NCBI RefSeq assembly: GCF_001969385.1
Contig: NZ_CP014796.1
Coordinates: 1,567,501 to 1,631,500 of the forward strand
Length of the DNA stretch: 64,000 nucleotides
Direction: 5' to 3'
DNA from: Salipiger profundus
GTDB taxonomy: Bacteria; Pseudomonadota; Alphaproteobacteria; Rhodobacterales; Rhodobacteraceae
Made by a program: the position numbers and the translations under genes. The first letter of the stretch is position 1. Each line of letters opens with the position of its first letter. The notes beneath the pieces were generated by a model. That model saw nothing but the letters and a program-made list of their open reading frames with translations, had not been told where the DNA came from and did not search any database. Shown piece by piece: positions 47,275 through 62,111 of the stretch.

Positions 47275-48003
47275 TCAGCCCCGGTTGGGGTGTCGCGCCT
47301 GCGGTGACCGAAGCTCGTGCTGGATCGCCTGGGCTGCCTTGCGCGGGCTTTCCGCGCGCCACACCGGGCGACCGACGACGATGTGGTCGGCCCCCGCGGC
47401 AACCGCGTTCGCCGGCGTCGCGATGCGCTTCTGGTCGTCATCGGCGGTGCCGGCGGGGCGCACGCCGGGGGTGACGATCAGCCGGCCCTGGGCTTCGGGC
47501 AGGGCGCGGATGCGGGCGGCCTCGTTGGGCGAGGCGATGACCCCGTCGGCCCCGGCCTCGAAGGCGCGCGCGGCACGCTCGACCACGAGATCGGCGATCT
47601 CGCCGTTGCGGATCATGCTGTCGTCGAGGTCGCCGCGGTCGAGCGAGGTCAGGATGGTGACGGCGAGAATCTTCATGTCCTTGCCCGAGGCGCCCTCCTT
47701 GGCGGCGCGCACCACGTGCGGGTCGCCGTGCACCGTGAGGAAGTCGAGATCGAACTGCGCCAGCCCGCGCACCGCGTTCTCGACCGTCTGGCCGATGTCG
47801 AAGAGCTTCATGTCGAGGAAGATGCGCTTGCCGTGTTCCTGCTTCAGCTCGTTGGCAAGCGCGAGCCCCCCGCCGGTCAGCATGCCCAGCCCGATCTTGT
47901 AGAACGAGGCCGCGTCGCCGATGGCCTGTGTCAGGTGCAACGCCTCGATGGCGTTCGGCACGTCTAGGGCCACGATCAGGCGGTCGTCGGACATGTCGGA
48001 CAT
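47275..48003 (-). CDS. pyrF: Orotidine 5'-phosphate decarboxylase
   Basis: This 242-residue enzyme converts OMP to UMP. The catalytic FLDMKLFDIGQTV (DxKxxD) motif and VTPGVRP phosphate-binding segment are clear. AAGGAG lies 8 bases upstream of ATG 48003. It converges on nfeD with 7 bases between stops. Confidence 0.95.
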   Translation of the reverse strand: MSDMSDDRLIVALDVPNAIEALHLTQAIGDAASFYKIGLGMLTGGGLALANELKQEHGKRIFLDMKLFDIGQTVENAVRGLAQFDLDFLTVHGDPHVVRAAKEGASGKDMKILAVTILTSLDRGDLDDSMIRNGEIADLVVERAARAFEAGADGVIASPNEAARIRALPEAQGRLIVTPGVRPAGTADDDQKRIATPANAVAAGADHIVVGRPVWRAESPRKAAQAIQHELRSPQARHPNRG

Positions 48004-48295
48004 GGGGCGGGCTCCTTTTCCGTCGGGTTCGGGGTCTCTTGCGGCGCGGGCTGCTTCTCGTCAAGCCTCGGGGCCGGCCAGGGGCCGCATCGGTCCGGAA
48101 AACCCTGCCCGCGAGGGCGCGAAAGGCCGCGTGGAGCGGCAGGGCGGCAGGGTGTCGCGGGGCCCGAATTTGTGATCACGGATCTTGAAGCCCCCTCGCG
48201 ACGCGACCATCTTTACCCCGAGGCCCGACATCCTCACGTGCTGCAAGGTCAGGCGTGGTATCATTCCGACGGGCGCTTATGGAAGGAGAGACACG
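48004..48295. other. Divergent pyrF-clpB intergenic region
   Basis: This 292-base region carries both promoters. The clpB side holds a candidate heat-shock promoter at 48184-48212. No gene is visible in the rest. Confidence 0.5.
48184..48212 (+). promoter_or_regulatory. Candidate RpoH (sigma-32) promoter of clpB
   Basis: CTTGAA at 48184-48189 and CCATCT at 48207-48212, spaced by 17 bases, resemble the alphaproteobacterial RpoH promoter. It lies about 84 bases before the clpB start, as expected for a heat-shock chaperone gene. Confidence 0.5.
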
Positions 48296-50911
<2,616 letters not shown>

Positions 50912-50934
50912 GCCCGGCCGACGTGACAATCATG

Positions 50935-50962
50935 AAGGCCCGCCGATCCGGCGGGCCTTTTT
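50935..50962 (+). terminator. Rho-independent terminator of clpB
   Basis: An 11-bp GC-rich perfect stem (AAGGCCCGCCG and complement) with a 3-base loop is followed by TTTTT. Confidence 0.9.
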
Positions 50963-51004
50963 CACATGTGGGTGCAGGCGGGCAATACTGCCCACCCAAC
51001 AGGC

Positions 51005-51442
51005 TCATTCCATGCCGATCGCGGAACGCGCCAGCCCGTCGAGCAGGTCGTGGATCTTCTGCATCTCGCCTTCGGGATAGGCGCGGAAGCCGATGGTGGT
51101 GGTGTCGGGCGCGTCGTGCCGGACCATCACGAAGATGTCGTAGGGGCAGAAGCCGATGTTCATCGGATCGGCCTCCATCGCCTCGCGCGAGAGCTGCGCC
51201 GAGCAGAAGCTGTAGACGTCCGCCTCGTCGAAGAGCACCACGTCCGAGCCCACCGCCTCGCGCGTGCGCTCGAGCATGGCGCCGGGGTGACTGACGTGGT
51301 CGATGACGAGCCCCGCATCGAGGATCGCGTTCTCGAGCCCGAAGGTCACGTCGCCGAAACTCTGGTCGGTGTCGTAGCTCACGATGTCCTGCGCGAGCGC
51401 AGGGCTCGCGCACAGGGCCAGTGCTGCAAAGAGTTTTTTCAT
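51005..51442 (-). CDS. DUF302 domain-containing exported protein
   Basis: This 145-residue protein has a signal peptide (MKKLFAALALCASPALA) and a DUF302-type body, a small family with a heme-binding or metal-linked fold in some members but no settled function. It contains VYSFCSAQLS and FCPYDIFVM. GGAGGAG precedes ATG 51442. It is divergent from the FMN-binding protein gene. Confidence 0.85.
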   Translation of the reverse strand: MKKLFAALALCASPALAQDIVSYDTDQSFGDVTFGLENAILDAGLVIDHVSHPGAMLERTREAVGSDVVLFDEADVYSFCSAQLSREAMEADPMNIGFCPYDIFVMVRHDAPDTTTIGFRAYPEGEMQKIHDLLDGLARSAIGME

Positions 51443-51547
51443 ATTCTCCTCCCCAGTGGTTGCCGAACGGATCGGTGCTTGTCACTGTGCCGGAGATGCG
51501 CGCGAAGCGAAAGCCATGCAGATCAATGAATACGTGAGGATGTGACG

Positions 51548-53041
51548 ATGGGCGCTGCGATGTATGCCTTGCAGGTTCTGGCGCTGATCTTTGTCGCGGT
51601 CATCGGTGCCGCGCTGCTGCTGGTCATCGTTCTCTTCTTCATCGACCGGGCGCAGGCAGGCGACGCGATCCGCCGCAACTACCCGGTGATCGGCCGCTTC
51701 CGCAGTCTGTTTACCAAGCTGGGAGAGTTCTTCCGGCAGTATTTCTTCGCCATGGTCCGCGAGGAAATGCCCTTCAACCGGGCGCAGCGTGACTGGGTCT
51801 ACCACGCGACCAAGGGCAAGGATAACACGGTCGCCTTCGGCTCGACCCGCAACCTCAACATCCCCGGCACGCCGATCTTCGTGAACGCGGTGTTTCCGCC
51901 GCTCGACGATCAGTTCGCCTCGACCGATCCGATGGTCATCGGGCCGCACGCGCGGGTGCCCTACGTGGCGCGGTCGATCTTCAACATTTCTGGCATGAGC
52001 TACGGCGCCATCTCGCGCCCTGCGGTCGAGGCGCTGAGCCGGGGCGCGGCACAGGCCGGTATCTGGCTGAACACGGGCGAGGGCGGCCTGTCGCCCTATC
52101 ACAAGCTGGCAGGTTGCGACCTCGTCTTCCAGATCGGCACAGCGAAGTTCGGCCTGCGCGACGAGCACGGCGGCCTCTCCGACGAGAAGCTGCGCGCCGT
52201 CGCCGCCGACCCGCAGGTGAAGATGTTCGAACTGAAACTTGCGCAGGGCGCCAAGCCGGGCAAGGGCGGCATCCTTCCGGGCGAGAAGGTCAACGAAGAG
52301 GTCGCGGCGATCCGTGGTCTCAGGGTCGGGCAGGCGGGGATCTCGCCGAACCGGCACCGCGAGATCGACGACTTCGGCGACCTGCTCGACATGATCGGCC
52401 ACATCCGTGACGTCTCGGGCAAGCCCTGCGGTTTCAAGACGGTCATCGGCTCGTCGGATGCGTGGGAAGAGCTGTTCAAGCTGATCGTCGCGCGCGGCCC
52501 GGAAAGCGCGCCCGACTTCATCTGCATCGACGGCGGCGAGGGGGGCACCGGCGCCGCGCCGATGCCGCTCATCGACCTCGTCGGGATGCCGATCCGCGAG
52601 GCGCTGCCCCGCATCGTCGACCTGCGCGACCGCTACGGGCTCAAGGACCGCATCCGCATCATTGCGAGCGGCAAGCTGGTGAATCCCGCCGATGTCGCCT
52701 GGGCCATCTGCCTCGGCGCCGATTTCGTCGCCTCGGCGCGCGGCTTCATGTTCTCGCTCGGCTGCATCCAGGCGCTGAAGTGCAACCGCAACACCTGTCC
52801 GACCGGGATCACGACCCACGATCCGCGCCTGCAGAAGGGGCTCGTGGTCGAGGACAAGTACATGAAGGTCGCCAACTACGCGAAGGGCATCATAAAGGAG
52901 GTCGAGACCATCGCCCATTCGGTCGGTGTGTCCGAGCCGCGGCAGATGCGGCGCCGTCATGTCCGCATCGTGCAGGCCGACGGCAGCTCGATCCCCTTCA
53001 ACAAGATCCGCCCAAGTTACAGCGCAGACACCGCAACGTGA
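51548..53041 (+). CDS. FMN-binding glutamate synthase family protein
   Basis: This 497-residue protein has one N-terminal transmembrane helix (about residues 8-32) and then the FMN-binding alpha/beta barrel of the glutamate synthase large subunit, without the amidotransferase domain. The Fe-S cysteines are seen in GCIQALKCNRNTCPTG. The FMN site has ICIDGGEGGTGAAP. The family's actual reaction in roseobacters is uncertain. It precedes msrPQ on the same strand after a 68-base gap. Confidence 0.9.
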   Translation: MGAAMYALQVLALIFVAVIGAALLLVIVLFFIDRAQAGDAIRRNYPVIGRFRSLFTKLGEFFRQYFFAMVREEMPFNRAQRDWVYHATKGKDNTVAFGSTRNLNIPGTPIFVNAVFPPLDDQFASTDPMVIGPHARVPYVARSIFNISGMSYGAISRPAVEALSRGAAQAGIWLNTGEGGLSPYHKLAGCDLVFQIGTAKFGLRDEHGGLSDEKLRAVAADPQVKMFELKLAQGAKPGKGGILPGEKVNEEVAAIRGLRVGQAGISPNRHREIDDFGDLLDMIGHIRDVSGKPCGFKTVIGSSDAWEELFKLIVARGPESAPDFICIDGGEGGTGAAPMPLIDLVGMPIREALPRIVDLRDRYGLKDRIRIIASGKLVNPADVAWAICLGADFVASARGFMFSLGCIQALKCNRNTCPTGITTHDPRLQKGLVVEDKYMKVANYAKGIIKEVETIAHSVGVSEPRQMRRRHVRIVQADGSSIPFNKIRPSYSADTAT

Positions 53042-53109
53042 GTCTCTGTTTGTTTGAGCGAAGCTCCGCCGACGTTACCTTGCACATCAACCAGTGAAAG
53101 GAGGACGCC

Positions 53110-54024
53110 ATGGCGCATCGTTGGACAGGACAGCTGACACGGCAGGACGTCACACCCGAAGCCGCCTGGCTGAACCGCCGCCAGATCATCGGCGCCGGCC
53201 TTGGAGGTCTGGCGCTGGCCGGGCTCGGGCAGGGCGCCCGCGCGGCCGAGGGCGGCGATGCGCTCGAGCCCAACAGCTGGGACGAGATCACCAGCTACAA
53301 CAACTACTACGAGTTCGGCACCGGCAAGGAAGACCCCAAGCGCAACGCCGACCAGCTCACCATCGAGCCGTGGTCGGTGAAGATCGACGGCCTCGTCGAC
53401 CGCCCCGGTGACTATGCCTTTGACGAGATCCTCTCGAACATGACCCTCGAGGAGCGCATCTACCGGTTCCGCTGCGTCGAGGCCTGGTCGATGGTCGTGC
53501 CCTGGACAGGTTTCGAACTGGCCGACCTGCTCGAGCTCGCCGGCGTTCAGTCCTCGGCGAAATACGTGGCCTTCGAGACGGTGCTACGCCCCGACGAGAT
53601 GCCGGGCACCCGCTACAACGTGCTCGACTGGCCCTACGTCGAAGGTCTGCGCCTCGACGAGGCGATGCACCCGCTCACCATCATGGCGACGGGTATCTAC
53701 GACCGAGACATTCCGAAGCAGAACGGCGCGCCGCTGCGGCTGGTGGTGCCATGGAAGTATGGCTTCAAGTCGATCAAGTCGATCGTCCGCATCTCCCTGA
53801 CAGACAGCGAGCCGCCGACCGCCTGGAACAAGGCCAACCCGCGCGAGTACGGCTTCTATTCCAACGTGAACCCCGAGGTGGACCACCCGCGCTGGAGCCA
53901 GGCCACCGAACGCGAGATCGGCGGAGGCCTGTTCTCGAAGCGCAAGCCCACCCTCATGTTCAACGGCTACGGCGAGGAGGTGGCGAGCCTCTACGCCGGT
54001 ATGGACCTCCAGAAGAACTTCTGA
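53110..54024 (+). CDS. msrP: Protein-methionine-sulfoxide reductase catalytic subunit
   Basis: This 304-residue periplasmic molybdenum enzyme (formerly YedY) repairs oxidised methionine in envelope proteins. It has a twin-arginine signal (NRRQII near residue 22) and Cys122 in RFRCVEAW, which ligates molybdenum. AAAGGAGG lies 6 bases before the ATG. It is paired with the membrane heme subunit msrQ downstream, overlapping by one base. Confidence 0.95.
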   Translation: MAHRWTGQLTRQDVTPEAAWLNRRQIIGAGLGGLALAGLGQGARAAEGGDALEPNSWDEITSYNNYYEFGTGKEDPKRNADQLTIEPWSVKIDGLVDRPGDYAFDEILSNMTLEERIYRFRCVEAWSMVVPWTGFELADLLELAGVQSSAKYVAFETVLRPDEMPGTRYNVLDWPYVEGLRLDEAMHPLTIMATGIYDRDIPKQNGAPLRLVVPWKYGFKSIKSIVRISLTDSEPPTAWNKANPREYGFYSNVNPEVDHPRWSQATEREIGGGLFSKRKPTLMFNGYGEEVASLYAGMDLQKNF

Positions 54025-54632
54025 TGCTGGCGAAGCGGATCAACGGCGCGCTCCGGCATGTGCCGGCCTGGCCTCTCTATATCGTCGCCGTGGTGCCGCC
54101 GGTCTGGCTGCTCTGGCAGGGGCTGACCGGCGGGCTCGGGGTGGAGCCGATCAAGGCGCTCGAGCACGAGCTGGGTGAACTGGCGCTGCAGCTGCTGATC
54201 GCCGGGCTCTGCATCACGCCCCTGCGCCGCTTCGCCGGGGTGAACCTTCTGCGGTATCGCCGGGCGGTCGGGCTGATCGCGTTCTTCTACGTGGTCCTGC
54301 ACCTGCTGGTCTGGCTGGTGCTCGACGTGCAGATCCTCTCGCAGATCTGGGCCGACATCATCAAGCGGCCCTACATCACGGTCGGCATGGCCGCGTTTGT
54401 CCTGCTGATCCCGCTGGCCGCCACGTCGAACAACGCGTCGATCCGTAAGCTCGGCGGCAAGCGTTGGCGGCAGCTGCACAAGCTCGTCTACGCGGCGGCG
54501 CTGCTTGGCGGCGTCCACTTCCTGATGCTGGTGAAGGGCTTCCAGATCGAGCCGCTGATCTATCTCGCCATCATCGTCGGTCTGCTCGCGCTGCGGCTGC
54601 CGCTTGCCACGGGCGCCCGGCAGCGCGCCTGA
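54024..54632 (+). CDS. msrQ: Protein-methionine-sulfoxide reductase heme-binding subunit
   Basis: This 202-residue inner-membrane b-type cytochrome has about five or six helices with heme-binding His residues (for example ALEHELGEL, VVLHLLVW and QLHKLVYAAALLGGVHF) and passes electrons from the quinone pool to MsrP. Its ATG shares one base with the msrP stop (TGATG). The reverse repeat at 54697-54732 lies just downstream. Confidence 0.95.
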   Translation: MLAKRINGALRHVPAWPLYIVAVVPPVWLLWQGLTGGLGVEPIKALEHELGELALQLLIAGLCITPLRRFAGVNLLRYRRAVGLIAFFYVVLHLLVWLVLDVQILSQIWADIIKRPYITVGMAAFVLLIPLAATSNNASIRKLGGKRWRQLHKLVYAAALLGGVHFLMLVKGFQIEPLIYLAIIVGLLALRLPLATGARQRA

Positions 54633-54696
54633 AGCCTCGGACCCAGCCGCGCGGCTCCGCTACCCTCCGGTCGGGGCCGCGTTCGCCGATCAGACT

Positions 54697-54732
54697 CGTG
54701 ACTCGCGGTCTTCGAGAACACCGCGAGTCACG
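54697..54732. repeat. 13-bp perfect inverted repeat after msrQ
   Basis: CGTGACTCGCGGT (54697-54709) and its exact complement (54720-54732) are separated by ten bases. There is no T-run, so it is not a classical terminator; further GACTCG copies flank it. Confidence 0.6.
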
Positions 54733-54950
54733 TGTCCGGCCTGACTCGCCACGATTCAGAGGCGAAAATATGCATAACTCTGAGGGGAACCGTCCACTCA
54801 GGCCCGCCCGCTCCGGTCGGAGCCGACTACAGGCACCGAGCAACATGGGCGAAGCTGGCGCTGCCGCGATTTCAGCGTTCTTCAAACGCCCGTTTTCCCT
54901 GCATCTTTCGGGCCGGATGAAGAAAAAATGACGAAACCGGAAAAAAAGGG

Positions 54951-54979
54951 TTGCGGGGTTTTGGTGATAACCGTAAAAG
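54951..54979 (+). promoter_or_regulatory. Candidate rRNA operon promoter
   Basis: TTGCGG (54951-54956) and TAAAAG (54974-54979) are spaced by 17 bases, behind A-rich tracts that could be an UP element and followed by a C-rich stretch. It lies about 395 bases before 16S. Confidence 0.45.
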
Positions 54980-55127
54980 CCCCTTCACCGGCGGCGCTGA
55001 GGCGCGGCTGGGGCGCCAGACGGGGCGGCGGCGGAAGCTGCAGCAGACGAGGCGGGACGAACTTCGAGAGGCATGACGGGCGGCGCGCCGGCAAGATAGG
55101 GCGCACCGGTCTGGTTTTGTCTCTCAC

Positions 55128-55139
55128 GCTCTTTGACAT
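55128..55139 (+). promoter_or_regulatory. boxA-like antitermination motif
   Basis: GCTCTTTGACAT resembles rRNA-leader boxA (TGCTCTTTAACA), bound by the Nus complex. It lies 234 bases before the 16S gene. Confidence 0.55.
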
Positions 55140-55373
55140 CGCGAGTATCTGAAGAGATATGCGGGCGACACTGGTTCATACGATGGATCAAGTCTCTGTA
55201 TATCGCGCTTCTAGGGTTTCGGCCCGATGATGAAGTGTCAGCTTCACTGTTTGTACGGCTTTCGGTTTCTGAAGAAACCCGAAGCACAGACAAACAGATG
55301 ACTTCATCCGGTTTAGCCACCGGATGAGATGTGCAGAGGTTCGAACGTCAAGGATAGCGGCGCAAGCCGCTTT

Positions 55374-56844
<1,471 letters not shown>

Positions 56845-57004
56845 GATGCTAGCATCTGAGCTTGCTCGGATCGTGCATCACTTAGCAGGCAGCAATCAAA
56901 GCTGCCAAAAACGAACCAGGTCGTCCTCATATCTCTTCAGACAAGAACGCGTATGGGCAAGGGCTCATGCGCCGCGGTTTTGCTCAAGGCAAACTGGCCC
57001 TTTC

Positions 57005-57063
57005 GGCAGATTTTGCGGCGCAAAATCGCCTGCCGGGCAACGCCGATTTTGCAGGGCAAAATC
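57005..57063. repeat. Two tandem ATTTTGC/GCAAAAT hairpins in the rRNA spacer
   Basis: Arms ATTTTGC/GCAAAAT occur at 57010-57026 (enclosed by GGCAG/CTGCC) and again at 57045-57063 just before tRNA-Ile. A third copy lies after the 23S gene at 60636-60660. They resemble a dispersed palindromic repeat. Confidence 0.6.
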
Positions 57064-57067
57064 AGCT

Positions 57068-57144
<77 letters not shown>

Positions 57145-57165
57145 GATCCCCTCGGGGGACAAGAT

Positions 57166-57241
57166 GGGGCCTTAGCTCAGCTGGGAGAGCGCCTGATTTG
57201 CATTCAGGAGGTCAGGAGTTCGATCCTCCTAGGCTCCACCA
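57166..57241 (+). tRNA. tRNA-Ala(TGC)
   Basis: This 76-base tRNA has anticodon TGC in the TTTGCAT loop, acceptor stem GGGGCCT/AGGCTCC and an encoded CCA. It follows tRNA-Ile by 21 bases in the spacer. Confidence 0.97.
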
Positions 57242-57660
57242 TTCCCGATTTGACCGACAAGCACCGTCTGGTGCTTCTCCGTCCAATCGGACGACTTTTA
57301 CATCGTATAGAGAGAAATCAATCAACCTTGCTTGGTTCACCGGAGTGTCGGTGGATCTCTGCAGGTCTTCTTCGGAAGAGGTGATGACCCGGTCTAGCCG
57401 GCTGGAGCATCATATCCCTGCTGAAACGAGCAAGAGTTGTCCAAGTCAAGTACACTAACCCACCATTCTGCCGTCAGGCATGAATGGTCAGGTTTTGAGA
57501 TCGCTCGATGCGATATTGAAACCTATATGTCCTCGCAACATGCGAGGGCGGGAAAGTATGCTTTTGATCCGGTAACAGTAGGGACGGCACGAACCAGCGT
57601 CGTTCCCGATGGGCCCGGGTGCTGCTCGCAGCATCCCCAGAGCCTGTCTCTTACTGGATC
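57242..57660. other. tRNA-Ala to 23S spacer
   Basis: This transcribed spacer has a CCTCGC/GCGAGG hairpin (57531-57547) and one arm of the 23S processing stem (from 57644). No gene is present. Confidence 0.6.
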
Positions 57661-57663
57661 AAA

Positions 57664-60495
<2,832 letters not shown>

Positions 60496-60635
60496 ATCCA
60501 GTAAAAGACAGGCCGAAACCTGTCCCAAACGGAAAATCAAAAGCATACACACTTAACGTGTCACTTGGACAAACCTCGCCGAAAGGCAGGTTGATTGATC
60601 CGATGCTCCCAGAATGGATGGGCAGTGTGCTCGCG

Positions 60636-60660
60636 GGACATTTTGCTTCGCAAAATTCCC
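60636..60660. repeat. Third ATTTTGC/GCAAAAT hairpin
   Basis: GGGA-C-ATTTTGC-TTC-GCAAAAT-TCCC lies in the 23S-5S spacer. It matches the two copies before tRNA-Ile. Confidence 0.6.
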
Positions 60661-60708
60661 TGACGCACACGCCCCGCTCCAAAGGAGCCTCGGGATTGGT
60701 TTTTACTC

Positions 60709-60826
60709 GGTTTGGTGGTCATAGCGCGAGCAAAACACCCGGATCCATTCCGAACCCGGCCGTTAAGTGCCGCTGCGCCAATGGTACTGCGTCTCAAGAC
60801 GTGGGAGAGTAGGGCACCGCCAAACC
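60709..60826 (+). rRNA. rrf: 5S ribosomal RNA
   Basis: The 118-base gene has the closing stem GGTTTGG/CCAAACC and the conserved CCGAACCCGG and GGGAGAGTAGG segments. Confidence 0.93.
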
Positions 60827-60899
60827 TAGCAAAAACCAAATAATTCTCTCTATACAAATCATAACCTTCCGAGCTCAACGCTACGACGAAGGTCTTTGG

Positions 60900-60976
<77 letters not shown>

Positions 60977-61436
60977 AATCTTACCGATCATACCCCCAAA
61001 ATCGATCCTCCCCTGCCTCCCGTGCCGCGGACAGAAAACGCCGTCGAAGAAACTCGGGAGCTGAGCTCGCCTGCGTCTCCAGGCGCCAGGCAGCACACCC
61101 GACACTGTCGGTGAGTTTCCACGCTCCTGGTATCCTGTTTTGGCGTGTCGCTGTGAGCTTCGGGACACAAGCAAGCGGCGCGGAAAGCTGGTGTCTCGCG
61201 CCGTTGGCCCACGCCTCGATGCTTCTGTAGTGGGGGCATCCAAGTGCCAGCCGACGGTTCGTCAGCTTCTGATGATGTCGGTCCCAGACACTTGGCCCTA
61301 TGCTGCAGTAAAACAACAGTAGCAGCGTGCTGCGAACATCCCCCCACGCTCCATGTCGACAGGTGCCGAATAATGCTGCAAGTCAGGGCTGCATCTTGCA
61401 TTAATCTTAGTCTTTTTTCTGGTGTGGGGGTCCGAG
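60977..61436. other. 460-bp region between rRNA operon and cellulose genes
   Basis: The stretch is visibly less GC-rich than the genes around it and holds no convincing gene. No hairpin with a T-run is seen after tRNA-fMet, so the operon terminator is unclear. The segment before 61437 should hold the bcsN promoter. Confidence 0.6.
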
Positions 61437-62099
61437 GTGAGCGGCATTTGGCGTAAGGTCCGGAGCGCATGGAGTGTCTCGACGCTTTGCACGCTCTTCG
61501 CTGTCGCCGCGTGCGACACGTTCCCCCTGACCACGACGGACTTCGAGCAGGACCTTGCTCAGTCTCCCCAAGTACAGCGGTCGAAATCCGAGGCCTGGGT
61601 GGCGCCACCCGACATTCAGCTGGTTCTCGAACGATCATTCGGGCCGGTCTCCGAGCAGCGCATCCTGCTGCCGAACCGGACGGCTGTGCGCGGGGACAAT
61701 TTCCTCCTGCTCAGGGCACGGGAGGGCACGCTCGCGACAATCGGGCGCTTCGAGCCGCTCGAGCTGCTGGGGGCGACGGGGGACACGCCCGATCCGTTCG
61801 AGGATTTCGACAGCCTGCTTCTCGAAACCCGCGACGAGCCGATGGGAACGCTCAGCTGGGCGGTCTGGACCAACAATGCCAACCTGAACTGCGTTCTGGC
61901 CTTCCGGCGGTTGGATGCCTCCTCGCGCGTGGTGCCCGAGGGGGCCGGGGTCATGGACATGATGCTGCGCAATTGCGTGCATGGCACCGTGGAGCAGGCA
62001 CTTGCACCCGCGCTCGAAGTCAATGTCGGTTATGCTGCGGCTGGCCCCGAGGGAGACCTGCCCCGGATGCTCTCGCCGCTCGCCGCGCCTCAACCGTAA
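61437..62099 (+). CDS. bcsN: Cellulose biosynthesis protein BcsN-like lipoprotein
   Basis: This 220-residue protein has a lipoprotein-type signal ending TLFAVAAC. The body contains VLERSFGPVSEQRILLPN and VRGDNFLLLRAREG, which fit the BcsN family found upstream of bcsA in alphaproteobacteria. Its precise role is unknown. The GTG at 61437 has GGGGG upstream; a GTG at 61422 is possible. bcsA starts 12 bases after its stop. Confidence 0.75.
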   Translation: MSGIWRKVRSAWSVSTLCTLFAVAACDTFPLTTTDFEQDLAQSPQVQRSKSEAWVAPPDIQLVLERSFGPVSEQRILLPNRTAVRGDNFLLLRAREGTLATIGRFEPLELLGATGDTPDPFEDFDSLLLETRDEPMGTLSWAVWTNNANLNCVLAFRRLDASSRVVPEGAGVMDMMLRNCVHGTVEQALAPALEVNVGYAAAGPEGDLPRMLSPLAAPQP

Positions 62100-62111
62100 C
62101 GGAGGTCGGTC

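Larger units (their letters stand above)
54633..55373. other. 741-bp region upstream of the rRNA operon
   Basis: This gap between msrQ and the 16S gene holds a 13-bp inverted repeat (54697-54732), an A-rich tract before a candidate rRNA promoter (54951-54979), a boxA-like motif (55128-55139), one arm of the 16S processing stem (55148-55161) and several stem-loops. No protein gene is convincing. Confidence 0.7.

Noticed and set aside
60981..61316. 111-codon minus-strand frame after tRNA-fMet
   Set aside because: It has no ribosome site and no family similarity that I can see, and the spacer composition is unlike the coding regions. A transposase remnant was considered, but there are no inverted repeats or motifs.
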